A DNA stretch of 64,000 bases from Mauremys mutica (lineage: Eukaryota; Chordata; Testudines; Geoemydidae), in NCBI RefSeq assembly GCF_020497125.1, contig NC_059073.1, positions 22,651,225 through 22,715,224 of the forward strand. Reading direction: 5' to 3'. Below the pieces are notes generated by a model that worked only from the letters and a program-made list of their open reading frames with translations, did not search any database and was not told the origin of the DNA. Below, piece by piece: positions 12,160 through 24,719 of the stretch. A program made the position numbers and the translations under genes. Each line of letters begins with the position of its first letter. The first letter of the stretch is position 1.

Positions 12160-14313
12160 TTACAAAGTTTGCTAACAGTGAAGAAAGATTTTTATTAAAC
12201 CCACCAAAAGAAAACAAGAGAGAGAGAGAGAGATTCTGTTCCCATCCTAGTCCAAGTACACCACATGGACGTGTCGGGGCCATAGAGGAGCCAGGGGAAA
12301 ATTCTTTTGTTGTGGAACAGAATAGGGTTGCCATAAGCAGCCACTGACGGCCTCTTTTGCAAGCCCTGGTGCAGGAAGGAGCATGCTGGGGCAGCAGAGG
12401 CATGTGGGGTGTGGGAGTGAACATCTCCAGGGTGCACACCGGCCGGCAGGAGAAATCTGAGCAGCTCCAGACACACAGCAACCCATAGGTAGCCCTTAGG
12501 ATGCTGCCATAAATCAAAGCACCTTCTCAACAGTCTCTACAGAGGTCCCGACTTTCTCCTAACTGGTCTCCCTCTATTCATCTTAAATTAGCCCAGTCCA
12601 TCAATTTAACTTAAAATGACTCAATCAGCCCTTAAACTCCAGACATGCAGTCTTCCTTTGTCTCCCTGTCTGTTTCTTAAAGGCAGCCTGGCATGGGGCC
12701 ATTGCCCATCTGCTATCCCAGGCCTTCCTATCTCCTCACTGGCACATTTTGCAGTGCAATTCAGACCAGTGAGAGGTTGTGTCACCACCCTGCCCTGTAA
12801 CCTTGGGTGCCTTAAAAAGCTCTACTTCTGTGGCGCACAGCCTGGACACCGCCAGCCAGCAGACAAGCATGAAATTCCCTGAGTGTCTGTATGCTGTGCA
12901 GTCCTGGTTCAGCACTCTGACCCCAGCAGCCTGCCTACTACTACAGCCTATCTCCACCAGCCTTCGTTACTACTTGCAGGGTGACTCCAATACATCCGCA
13001 AACCCAAATTTTCCCAGAACCATCTGCCCCGATGTGTCCAGCCCTTTCCTGGAACACTCAGATAATTAATTCTGGTTCCTTTAAAGAGACAAAAGCACAG
13101 CTTATTACTTTAATTGGAAGTAACAATCTCTTCAGTTCCAACACACCATGGGGTACGTTTAGATTAAAAATAAAACAAGTTTGTTAACCAAAAAGAGAGA
13201 GATTTTAGATAAGTTCAAGTACAAGAGATAAAGACAAAATGGTTACAAACAAATAAAGTAAAATACACTTTCTATGGTCTAAGTTAACAACCTACAATCT
13301 TGGTTTAAGGTAGATTTCTCACCAATTGGCGGACTATCTCTGACTCAGGACCTTCTTCCACAGAAGTACTAGGTGCTGGTATCCCTTGTTCTCCTTGGTA
13401 ACAGATCTTTGACTAAGACAGTTTTTCACTTATATTCAGTCCCCCGAGACTTCAACCCCTTTGGTTAAAGGACCCATCTTTCTCAGCCTGCAAGAGCACT
13501 GGCCCCTTTTGTCTGTCCAGTGATGGATGCCAAGATAGCTCCTTCTCTCTCTCTTTATATCTTCCCAAACTCATTATTTTGTCCTCAGACTCAGGATGAC
13601 CTCATGCTGTTCTTCCCTTCTTGTGGACTTCCCATCCCCCTGCTGATTCATATGTAAATGAGGCTTTCATTGGTTTTGGTCACATCTTGCTTAATTTCAT
13701 TGGAGACAGATAGATAACTGCCTTCCCTCCTGTCTGAGAGAAAACAGGTTTCTCCCTTTGTTTGGTCACAGACTATAAAGTCTAACATAATTAAGTATTC
13801 ATAATTCCTCATATAGTGTTAATATGTACATTTTACAATGATATTAATCACCAGAACATCCTTAGCTTTCATAAGAGACAACACTTGATGAATTTATAAT
13901 ACGGTAATATTGTATACAAGTTGATTCAATTGCTTATCAATTGAGGTTCAGACCCTGCAAGGGGCTGTTGCCCCCATTCAATAGGTTGAAGGCTTTGTTT
14001 ACCTTTTATATAAATGTACCTTCATTGTTTCTACTCGACGATCACGTTGGTCAGACAAACAAATACACATTCCTCAGTCGTAGGCAAACTTTGCTTATGC
14101 ATTGCTTGCCAAACACATTATAAAAAAACGTAATTTTAGCATATATTCATAACTCTGTACAAACCCTCTACTTATATCACACAAGAATATTAATGATCTG
14201 TGAATTATTTGTTTTCCAATGATATCTTATATGACATTGTTTTAGATACAGAGTATGATAACAATGTGTTAGGTGTAATGAGCATGTCAAGCCTGACAAG
14301 AATTGCTGTCACA
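12160..14313 (-). repeat. LTR-retroelement-like repeat (solo LTR or composite)
   Basis: The right edge is the reverse complement of a TGTGACAGCAATTC start at 14313, resembling the TGTGACGTTGC block at 43916. The interior shares the A-rich 'aaacaagtttgttaaccaaa' and 'agagattttagataagttca' style found in turtle LTRs read backwards. A GA run occupies 12218-12233. The left edge and element class are uncertain and no target duplication could be fixed. No gag, protease, polymerase or envelope coding sequence is visible; short open frames at 12152-13187 overlap on both strands. Confidence 0.4.
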
Positions 14314-14634
14314 GAGTTGTGAACCACAAATGGGCCCCTGTGTCACATTCATCTCTCTCTCTGTTCTTCTTCCTTTATAGCTGGGCTTGTTTTCCTTATT
14401 GGTCCAAGCTGTGGGTGCATGTTTCCTTGACTGGCAGCTCTAGCAGCTGTGCTGGAGTGTGGTCAGACTGGTTGCCTGTAAGTGGGGAAGACTCTCATCT
14501 TCCTTCTGCCTGAGCTCAGTAAGGAATTTCTACACCCCATCACCACCCCCACCACCCCCGGGCTGCTGTACTTTTGGCCCCCAGAGCAGCCCAGAAGCCA
14601 CAGGTGCCCTTGTAAGAAATTAGTGTATCACGCC
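14314..14634. other. Non-coding DNA, possibly repeat flank
   Basis: C-rich tracts ('caccaccccc' near 14540) and no recognised repeat or exon. Confidence 0.35.
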
Positions 14635-14811
14635 TCTGAGCGATGTAGCTTACATTGACCTAACGTGGTGTCTACATTGACCTAATGCAGTGTCTATGTT
14701 GGTGGGAGACGCTCTCCCATCGACTCATTGCGTCTTCACCAGACCCACTAAATCCACGCCACTGCATCGATCGCAGCAGCACTGATTTAGCGCACCATAT
14801 AGACAAGCCCA
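14635..14811. repeat. Fragment of a Harbinger-like MITE
   Basis: Contains 'ggtgggagacgctctcccat' and ends with 'catatagacaagccc', matching the 'gtgtagacaagccc' end of the MITE at 26107-26400. The left end is degraded. Confidence 0.5.
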
Positions 14812-17800
14812 TAGAACTTGCACATTACATCAGCTTCTATTACTTTTTGAAACCTAAGACTGCAACTCATTTGTGTGTGTGTTAACCTGTTTTTACCTTG
14901 TAAATATCTCTCATTTCTTTTCCTTAATTAATGAATCTTTATTTAATTTGTTATCGGATTGGCTACAAGCATTGTCTTTGGTTTGAGATCAGAGGTGCAA
15001 CTGACCTGGGGTAAATAACCAGTCCTTTGGGACTGGGAGTTAACTGAATATTGATGTGATTTTTGGTGTAAAGGACTAGCTATCACAAAGGCAAGCCTGC
15101 CTGAGCGGCAAGATAGGCTGGAGTGCCCTAGGGCACTATCTGTGACTCCATGTTAAGGCTTGAGTAGTGCCTGAGGGGTTCACACTTGATACTTGGTTGG
15201 CGAAATCTAAGGATAGAACTCACAACCAGTTTGAGGTTTGTGCCCTGGTTCTTAACAGTGTGCTCTGAGGTTGGCATTCATGTTCACGAGCCACTCTAGA
15301 CAACCTGACCTCCACTAACCCTATCTCAGGTCCTCTGGCGTCTATAAATTCTCACCGATGACTATGTTGCCATTCTACCGTGCATTCTCCATCCATCCCA
15401 CAAGGAGTAGTCAGAAATCACTCAGCTATTAAATGTACAGCTCCCACTGACTTCCTATGGACTTCAATGTGTGCCACCGGTACTCAGAGCCTCAGAAATT
15501 CAGGCCATTTATTTATCTCTTCAAATTTAGGCTACTCCATTTTGAAAATGTGGGTCTCTTTCACGGTACCACTTCCCCAATGCCCCCATTCTGCAAGGTA
15601 TTTAAATACCATGCTGAATCAGGGTGTAATATCGGAGAGTACAGGAGACTTAGAAAAGAATGAAAGGAGTACATATCAAACATTATTAAATTAGAAGTTG
15701 GGCTAATCCAAATGAAATAATACCCATAAATATTGCTGTGGCTCTTAACAATATTTTCTGAAGGCTTTTTTCAGTTCTTATTGTGTAAATATTAAACAAC
15801 ATATTTTATAGCCCCAGACTAGATCAGGGTTTTTGTTTGTTTGTTTGGGGTTTTTTCACACATAGGAGTGTTATAACCCTTATCTGTCACGAAAGGTATG
15901 AAACCATTCAGGACAGGATGGTAGAGTTGTCATCAAGCTAATTCAGACATTTCTTTCACCTGTTTTAAGTCCTACAGAATGACGCAACTCATTCAATCTA
16001 AATTGAGTAGAGTATTGAAGCAAAGATGCTGAGAAAGAATTATCTTGAGCACGTTGCAACTTGAAAATGGTACTTTTTCCTTACTTCTTTTCTTTTGTGT
16101 ATGTGAATAAATACAGACCATCAAGGTTAGAATGCTGTGTTTAAATACCTTATTCACTAATATTGTGCTGTAGGGCAGAACTTTTCCTTTTAACCCCCCG
16201 TTCAATCAGACTGATTTTTAAGACGTTCACATATGGTGATAATAATCAGATGATAATTCCATGCTAATATCCCCGAGAAAAGAGACCAGATGCCTACAAT
16301 ACATTGAACACCTCTTGATATTCTATTTTGTTTTGAGCTCACACTACTCTTGCAAATATTTATGGCAAACTGCCTTCCTGGACCAATCTATCATTTTTAA
16401 GAGCGGACCAAATGAAATGATTAATCAAAGGACTTGCAAGTTATTGTCTCCTCCTGTTAGCTTCAATTCATACATCATCAGAGGAAAAAAAATCCTATCA
16501 GTAACCATAGGATGTTATCTCTTTAGAAACAATATTTTCTTCAGCTCAATAATTCACAGGTTTTTATCTGATGACAATACCCAGTATTAAAATACCGGCT
16601 TTTCTAACATTTCTGTATCAAATGAAACCAAGCTGAAAAGTTCTAGACTGCACATTCTAAGACCTATAACAGTTTCCCTAATCTAGGCTGTAGTAATTGT
16701 CTGCAGCAGGACTAGTTTAAACGCGGCAATGCTGATATCGACATAGGGTGCCTAGGCGTAAGGTGGCACTGGAGCCATTTAATTGAATGTATGTCAGATT
16801 TATCCATGAGGCATTGATATAGCTAAACAAAAAGGAGACAGACTAAAGAACAAGTACAGTGAAATGCTTCCATGGTGCCTCAGTTTTGTTTTTCTGCATA
16901 ATGATTTTGCTATAAGTGGAGGTTCACTAGGGGCTTGATCTAAATCCCATTGAAGGCTTTGGGTCCTGGTCACAAGAACCACATTATGGCTGGGACTGCT
17001 TGGCTCCTTTGTAGAGAAACCAAAGTCGGACAAAATTCACAGACTAATACAAATCTCCGTCTTCTGTGCAGCATTCCTATTTTTGGCTCCTTTTTTTCAG
17101 CTGTTCCATTGCTTCAAGTCAGAAACATCCATTGTATTTCTGACTCAATTGGAGCAAGTAAAGAAATGAGAGACTGGTTGAGCTCCTTCCCATGCAGCCA
17201 CTCAACTCCTGATTTCCCTCCTCTCTATGGTTCAGCTCTAGCAACTCCATGGTTTGCAGCAAGAACTTGAAATTTGGCACAAAGATAATCCTAAAGTTAG
17301 AGAGGACCACATGGTTGTCTCTGTGAAAATCCAGCCAGATTTGGCCACGTTTATAAGCCACAGAAAATTGCCTCTTGCATTTTGGAACATGGTAGATGAT
17401 TTATTACAGTTGCATATGACAGATTTAACAGGCTTTTTTTCTTTTTAAATCAAACCTAGGAAATTATATTGAAACAAACTGTGATTTATTATCTGGGGCC
17501 ATTTTTAATTGAAACCATGAAAACCCATACAGGGTTATTTTTGTACTGTTTTTTGTGTGGATGCAAACTGAGCACAGGGTGGCTTGACATTTTGTGAATT
17601 TCAGCAAACATTTTAACAATCCAGGGCTCAGTTTCAAATTTCTGATGAAACACCAAACCAGGCTACTTTCATGTGGTTTCATATTTCCATCTCTAATTTC
17701 AACTGGAGGTTTTGTCCAGATCTTGATTTGGATATGATTTAAAATAGGGTTAAGAGTTTGGATGTGAGATCAAATTAAGATTAGGGTTTAGGATCAGATT

Positions 17801-17834
17801 ACAGGATGCCAAAATCTTGCAAACTGTTATATGA
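14812..17834. other. Quiet AT-rich DNA
   Basis: Three kilobases without a recognised repeat or exon. Open frames at 15380-15694, 16261-16590 and 16950-17270 are 104-109 codons but show no domain, biased composition or splice context that would separate them from chance. A G/T-rich run is at 15829-15857. Confidence 0.4.
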
Positions 17835-18065
17835 GGGAGGCAGTGTGACCTAGTGTCTGGAACATTAGTCTGGGACTCAGGATGCCAGGCTCTGACACTT
17901 GCCTGCTGGGTGACCTTGGTCAAGTCACTTTTCATTTCTCTATGCCTCAGTCTCCCCATCTGTAAAATGGGGGTATTGATGCTGTCCTCCTTTGTAAGAT
18001 GCTTTAAGATATACTAACGAAATGCACTGTGTAAGAGATAGGTATCATCATCATGATCATTAGGA
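17835..18065 (+). repeat. MIR SINE, nearly full length
   Basis: The order of segments fits MIR: a degraded tRNA-derived head ('ggcagtgtgacctagtgtctgg' in part), a core with 'cttgcctgctgggtgacctt' and 'ggtcaagtcactt', then 'cctcagtctccccatctgta' with 'aaaatggggg', and a tail rich in 'atcatcatcat'. This is an ancient amniote tRNA-derived SINE, immobile today. Confidence 0.8.
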
Positions 18066-19310
18066 GATTTCAACCTAAAATGGCAGCTGCTTCTTGATAC
18101 CAACTGTTTTAATGAGATTCTTGCCATCTGAAATGTTGGAAATCTAGCATGATCAGCTGTTCTTGTGAGATTTCTGCTATCTAGCTTTAAATCTCATGTA
18201 AACAGCTGTTCTCATGAGTTCCAGCAATATCTATTTGAGAACAACAAAACACATCACTTCTAGTTTTCTATTCTGTTTGGAACCAAAATTGTATAGGCGC
18301 ATTTGGATCTAGGAATTTGATTTCTTTCCCCATCTACTCTAAAATTCAAAGAGAGTTGGATACAAGGTTCAGATTTTGGCTAATCTAACACTGTGGAATC
18401 TGGGGGTTTGCTTTGTTCCTTTGATCCAGCATAATAAATTGGCCATGTTCCTGTTCATTCAAAACTGGGCCTAGGTTTGAAACTTTTGATGCACTTGCAA
18501 TGAAGCCTGAAAACAGCTACATTGTTCTGGGTTTCATTACAACCATTTCACAGTGCTCTAATGTAGAGTCATCCAGAGACCGAATGGCTAGGTCCTGAAT
18601 AAAGGTTATGAGGAAGCAAATTAGGTGACAAGCTCTATTACCTCTGGCAATTTATGTTTCTGCTTGCATTCAAATGCTCAGGAGCGAGTGGTGAGTGATA
18701 GAGTAAGAACATGTGGCTTCTAAAAGGAATGTTTTAGTTACATGGTAGAGCATCTTGCCAACATGGCATTCTTATAACATTATCCCTTACAAGTACTAGG
18801 GTAGCTGAATAAATAATGTGGATATTCCTTATAAAAATTTGCTTCAATTAAACTATAAATTCTGCAGAAATAATGGTCCCCCTTTTCCAAGGGTTTGGAA
18901 TAGGTTTCCTGAGCCTTTCAGTCAGCCTGTCTGTCTCAGGGAACTATTCTGGTGAAACTAATGGATGTTGGTGACAAAGTTTTCTCTATAGTTAGCCTGG
19001 AATGGCTCCCTAAGGAAACAAAATTAAGGAACAACCTGGCCATTTTCAGCTGTGAGATGTTCCTCTTTTCTCAGAGCTTTTCAATAGGTTAAATCCTGGT
19101 TTTCTAATTATCTGGGTTAAATCAACATTTGTGCCAGATCATCAGCTTCTGGGAATTGGTGAAGAACTATTGGAGTCAATGAGGCAAAGGTTTCCTACCT
19201 TATCAGTGTCAGCAGAAGCTGAACCAAGTTTTAGAGCACAGGAAATTATTGATCATTTATTTTTTTAAACAAAGATGAAAGATGCCACTTTTATATCAGC
19301 TGAGGATAGC
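18066..19310. other. Quiet AT-rich DNA
   Basis: No repeat, exon or RNA gene recognised. Confidence 0.4.
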
Positions 19311-19725
19311 TCTGTAGTTTAGAGCCAGAGAGTTTAAAGCTGGAAGGGACCACCAGGTCATCTAGTCTGATCTCCTGTATAGCACAGGCCACGAACACCA
19401 CCCAGCACCTGCACATTAAACTCATCAATGGAAGTGATACCCAGTATTTCAGCCCACAGGAGATTAGAATATTATATGCCATAGGCAGAGAATAGGAAGG
19501 ACCAAGGCGCATCAGTGCCTAAGGCCCCTGCAATGGCAGGGAACTGATTAAAGGAGATATCCCCAGATAATCTGAGCACGTAACCTACATTCACGCACTG
19601 CGGAGGAAGGCAAAAAGCCCCAAAGGTCAATGCCAGTCTGACCCAGGGGAAAATTCCTTCCTGATCCCACACGTGGTGAACAATTGGCAATAAAGCTCCA
19701 TCTCATCTCCATGTTTCCTGCCACT
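19311..19725 (-). mobile_element. CR1 LINE 3' fragment
   Basis: Read on the minus strand this is a CR1 3' region: a 'tggtcccttccagctttaaa' style tail (plus strand 'aaagctggaagggaccacca' then 'ggtcatctagtctgatctcc'), and upstream the block around 'aattccttcctgatccca'. It is from a different CR1 subfamily than those at 28205 and 6863, is mutated, and has no open frame of the LINE protein. Confidence 0.65.
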
Positions 19726-21187
19726 GTGGAGGTAACTGGGAACATGCTGAGATGCTTGACAGCCAGGTATCACACAAGCTTTATCTGAATGTTTCATCTG
19801 CAAAATTGGACTGGAAATCTAGTGATGATTTCCAACACTTCCTGTTTCTGATTGGGCTGCAGATTCCCCAAGAACGGTTTTTCTCATGGTGTTTTGACAC
19901 ATTCACTTCCTGGTCAGGTGAAAACCAGACTATGAGGAATGAATAATAATAATAATAAAAAGCAACTTGAACATTTTCAAATCTGCTCAAAGAGTCTAAT
20001 TTTGATTCACTTGGGTCAGTTCTTTTTTTTAACCCCATAAGTTTGGCCACACCTAGTTAATGATTTGTGTTTGAAATCAACTAGAGTCACACAGACCATG
20101 ATTTTGAGTATTGCTGAGCACTTGCAACTCCCATTTATTTCCATGGAGATGAAAGTCCTCAGCGCTTCTTAGGATCAGGCCAATATGTTGTGTCAATTAA
20201 AGAAGACCAATAAGATGAATAATCTTCATTTACTTTCAGCTCTCAAGATATTCTGTGTAGCTGTCATTTCCAGATGGTTTTTGGTTGAAGGTACTATTAT
20301 GTATACATAAAATAGACAAAGTATACATTACTAACAGATAGTGGCATGTGATTATCAGTGTAGTGAACTCATTATGAGCATCATCCAAAGCCCATTGGAA
20401 TTAATAGAAAGACTCCCACTAATTTAATGGGACTCAGAAAAAGGCCTATACATAGATATTATTGTTGTTGCGGTTTTCAAAAAGCTGGAAACAAAGTTGA
20501 CGCTAAAAGAATGTTTAAAATGTAGTCCCCACACTTCCAGGAGAGCTAGTTTATTCAGAACACAAACTTTCCTTGCCAGGGTGACACTGGATGCTAATAT
20601 ATGATAGCACATAAAGGTATACAAGCATCATATATCTTACTTCTTTAGTCCATATCTGGAGTAATTACCAACTCTATAGCATCTGTAATTTGATTTAGGG
20701 CTACTGTGCTAGTACATCTTTGTCTGCACAGTTTGGGAAAGGACATAACCCTCCTCCCCCAGAATAAAAGTCCTATTTTGTAATTTGAGTGAATGTGGGC
20801 TACCATGAACTGTCAAGGTCAGGCTCTCTCTGCCTCTTTCATGTTGCCTCATTAAGATGAGTATTGCCAGTGTAGTAAAATGAGATCAAAATTCAACATA
20901 GGTGGGAGAAAAGGACACTCTCCAACTGACATAAATGTATGTCTTTCTGACTGCAGCCTCCAGTACCTGACAGGTAAACATGGACACCATATGAACCTAT
21001 ATAAGTAACCTGGAGTTCAAATAAATTCTATGTACTATTTAAAAAGCAGCTAGGAGATCTGTTGTTATTACTAATCTTTGTTCTATTGAGATGGGTCCAA
21101 AGGTATCTGGCACCTATTGCTGGCCCCACCATGTTTTTGGCTCAAAGCTAATTGACATTCTCCTCTGGTCAGATTTAGATCTTTTTA
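19726..21187. other. AT-rich DNA with weak palindromic repeats
   Basis: An (AAT)n run lies at 19943-19957. Two imperfect short palindromes of the CAATGG-core class lie near 20095-20180 and 20370-20450. No exon recognised. Confidence 0.4.
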
Positions 21188-21495
21188 CAGGGATCTCAAA
21201 CTTCATTGCACCGTGACCTCTTCTGACAACAAAAATTACTCCATGACCCCAGGAGGAGGGACCAAAACCTGAGCCCGCCCAAGCCAAAACCCAGATGCTT
21301 CAGCCCCAGACAAGGGGCCTGTAACCTGAGCCCTGCCATCCAGGGCTGAAGCCCTCAGGCTTCAGCCCCGGGTGGTGGGGCTCAGGCTTCAACTTTGGCC
21401 CCAAGCCCCAGCAAGTCTAAGCCAGCCCTGGGAACCCCATTAAAATGGGGTCATGACCCACTTTGGGGTCCCAACCCACAGTTTGAGAATCACTG
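21188..21495. mobile_element. hAT-like MITE with GGTTCTCAAAC-type ends
   Basis: The left end CAGGGATCTCAAAC pairs with the right end GTTTGAGAATCACTG. The interior holds inverted 'gggctgaagccctcaggctt' sequence and a GC-rich core, then 'ggggtcatgacccactttgg'. The length is 308 bp with no coding capacity. The 8 bases on either side do not match, so the target duplication has decayed or the ends are slightly misplaced. Confidence 0.7.
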
Positions 21496-22432
21496 CTCTA
21501 GCACATCTTGAACCTTGAGACCATCCACAGTACACCCTGTGCATAAAGTATATCTCCTGACTAGATTCTTTGTATTTTATTCTATCCAACCAGTGGTTAA
21601 CAAGGCTTATTAGTTTTGTCTGAACACTTGGAAAGTGTTAATGTCCTACTGAAGGTGATTTCTGTACTAAATTCCAATTGAACAGAACTGCTGTGGAAAC
21701 ATCTGTAAGGAGTTAACATGTGCCCTACTCAAAGAAAACATTAACTATTAGCTAACTCAGCTCTTGTGAAGGCCAATAAACCCAATAAAAATGCTTTCTC
21801 CCCACACCCTGGACCACAATGTTCAGATACCATTGTGAAGCGGATGCTGTGCCTACTGTAAAAAAAGAGAGCGAGAGGATTATACAAAACTGAGATCCAC
21901 ACCAAAGTATATGGTAAATGTTACCATCATCAATGAGGATTAATTTAATCACTGATTCCCAACTAAAAGAAAAATCAGGAAAATCTTGTATCACAGGAGC
22001 CCTGGCCTTTCGTGTTATGTTACCCAACAATACAGAAGGTAATAGTTCTCTGTCCATGAGCCTATCCCGATTCTCACTGAAATCAATGGAAAAGCTCTCA
22101 CTGTCTTCAATGGACATTGGATCAGGCCTTATATTTATCAGAATAGAGGCTCCCAGGTCCTTCAGAGATGGGTGAGGGGCAGATTAACAGATTACATTAG
22201 GTACAAGGCAAATGCTATCTGAATTCTCTCCCTGGCACGTTGTTAATAGTTTTGGGATTTGAGCACATTTTCATTAAGCAGCTCACTACCAGGATGGTCA
22301 GTCCCTCCTCCTCTTCTCTAGACTAGGACTCACTTTATACTAATTCCTGCATGGAGAAGATGTTCCTCATTTTTGAAAGAATAGTATTGTTTTCTCAGAT
22401 GGAGACATTTCAGGTCATCTATGATTGTCAGA
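21496..22432. other. Non-coding DNA with a short palindromic repeat
   Basis: No exon recognised. Near 22070-22130 'tctcactgaaatcaatggaa' and 'cttcaatggacattggatca' form part of a dispersed CAATGG-core repeat. Confidence 0.4.
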
Positions 22433-22605
22433 TGAACATAGGCTCATACATTTTCAGGCCAGAAGGGACCAGTGTGATCACCTAGTCTAAGATCAAGAAT
22501 AACACAGGACAAAGAATTTCACTTTGCAATTCCTGCATCAAGCCCATAAACTGCTACTGTGATCATCTCTCTTTGGTCAATTTTTTTCTCCCCAATCATT
22601 ATCTG
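22433..22605 (-). repeat. CR1 LINE 3' tail fragment
   Basis: 'ttttcaggccagaagggacc' followed by 'agtgtgatcacctagtctaa' is the reverse complement of a CR1 tail. Heavily 5'-truncated and old. Confidence 0.6.
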
Positions 22606-24099
22606 TCAGTTATTCAGTCAATGCAAGCTAATAAATTGTAGGTCTCTCAATAGCATTTCCAGTGCATAATGAAGAACTGTCTACATGTTGTATTCTTGTC
22701 AGACAAAGGGGCAAAGAATTTTGTCTGGCAAACTTATTTTAACAAGGTGATTGTATTTATTAAAATACATCTGCCATGTCAGTGTTTTTGATCATTGATT
22801 GCTAAAATGATTTCACTAGGCTGTGCTTACATATGCGTCAATTTATTTAAAGGGCATATTGGTCTTGTCCTGTCTAGTCTTTTACTAAAGTAAAATTAAA
22901 TAATTTCTGAATTCAATTATTAATACTCTCCATCTATAAACCATATTGACATTCAGTCTAGACATCATGTGGGGATTCACTTCATGAATATCAATAAACA
23001 GGTTGTAAGAAGAGTGGGGATATTAAATTATTTCAAAGCATTTGACAGTTGACAATTTTAATACAATAATTAAAAGTTCACGATCTTAAAAATAAGAGTT
23101 CAACATTTCTATATAGACAGTGGCTGCGTCTTTGGGTGGAGTAAATCAGCATTGCTCAGTTGACTTCAATGGAGCCATGCTGATTTACATCAGCTCTGAA
23201 TCAAACCCTACAGCACCTTTTCATAATAAAAGAACAGTGGCTTTGCCTGGAGGTTGCTTCAGGAGTTGGCTTAATCTTCCTTTATGCTCAGTTTGGCATT
23301 AACTTTTCATCAAGTCATGTCAGCTGAAAGGGGGAAGAAAAGAGTCTTGAAAAAGCAAATTCTGTCTTATATGAGGCCTTCCTTCATAAAGGAAATTGGA
23401 GATAACTCCTTGCTGATGATCTGGCTCCCCACTGAAGCAGGAACGTAGAAAGGGACGAGTCAGAGGGCAAACGAAAAATTCACAGCAGAATCCTGCTCCC
23501 CTCGCCCCAAAATGTAGCATGTGTAAAACCTCCCCTCCGTAGAAATCCATCACCCTGAAAAACTAATCATGAAAGACAGCAGATTCTTTTTAGGCATTTG
23601 TCTTAGTGATGATCTTGTTCAAGAAAATAGAACAATTGACCATGTTATAAGAATTCTTTTAAATTGCTTGTTGAGATGAGTTGAACCTACTGTTGATATT
23701 TCATGTGATATGATGAAGGGGTGACCGAAAGAATGTTACGTAATAGTTTGTGTTCTTAAAAATAAATGTAACACAATAAATATAATGGGTTATTAACACA
23801 GGAGAGATCAGCAATACAATATTGGAAATAATTTATATCTTAGTCTCTGCTATTAAAACACTACTATTTTTGGAATAAACTGCAATTTATTCATATAAAA
23901 GGGCTGGCAGTTTTGTCAATATTTGATCTTTCCCCTACTCCCACTTCTTAAATTACTGAGAAAAGGTCAATAATGTTGCTTCAGGATACACACAGGGATT
24001 AGACATCTGTATGGATAACAAGAATATCCAGCATTATAACAGTTAATGCTATACTACATTTTGGAAGAGAGATTAAACCTCATGTTTCAAGTTAAACCA
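22606..24099. other. AT-rich DNA with one palindromic repeat
   Basis: At 23134-23200 'tgggtggagtaaatcagcat' and 'catgctgatttacatcagct' are inverted arms around 'gacttcaatgg', another member of the dispersed palindromic class. Nothing else recognised. Confidence 0.4.
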
Positions 24100-24245
24100 A
24101 TCTCTAATGACTAGGGATTAGGAGATTTCTTGCACCTTTCTTTGAAGCATCTGACGTGGCCGCATGTTGGCAACAGGATATTGAGCTAGATGACCTGAGT
24201 CTGAGCCAGGCTGGCACTCCTGTGCTCCTGTGTTCTTTAAGGGAT
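24100..24245 (+). repeat. Old CR1/L3 LINE 3' tail
   Basis: 'cttgcacctttctttgaagc' leads to 'tattgagctagatgacctga' and ends at 'cctgtgttctt'. This is the forward orientation of the same old tail type seen reversed at 1655-1780. Confidence 0.55.
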
Positions 24246-24719
24246 GATGAGGGCGAGAAAGGTGCAAGAGTATTTCCTAGTGAACAATAATTTAAATGAA
24301 TTTTGGTTGATGCGGTGACCTTCTCAAATAACAGCATGATAATAACGCCAGTTAGTAGCTCAGTAACTTATGGCAGATGAAAGACTTGTCCATTATCCTA
24401 TCTAACTGCTTCTATTAGCAGCCACTCGTATTGCCAGTAATTAGTGAAAAATCCAGTAACCAGTTAGAGATATAGAGATTCCAATTTAAAATACTCTCTC
24501 TCTTCCCCCCCCCCCATGGTATTCCTAATGTTCCTTTGGTATCACAGTGGTATCTGAGCACCAGAATTAAGCCTCACTCTGAGCCAAACACCACTAATTT
24601 TGGTGGCATAGGGATTAGATCCAAATGTCATGGCTGGCCCTCTCCTAAGAGTGGAAATGATAGATCTCATGTAACTATTGGACATGGCACTTGTGAAAGC
24701 ATAGGAGATCACCCCAGCT
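24246..24719. other. Non-coding DNA, poly-C run
   Basis: A run of about ten C at 24507-24516 is the only simple sequence. No exon recognised. Confidence 0.35.

Noticed and set aside
21188..21495. 8-bp target duplication for this MITE
   Set aside because: Flanks TCTTTTTA and CTCTAGCA do not match, so I report the element without a duplication.
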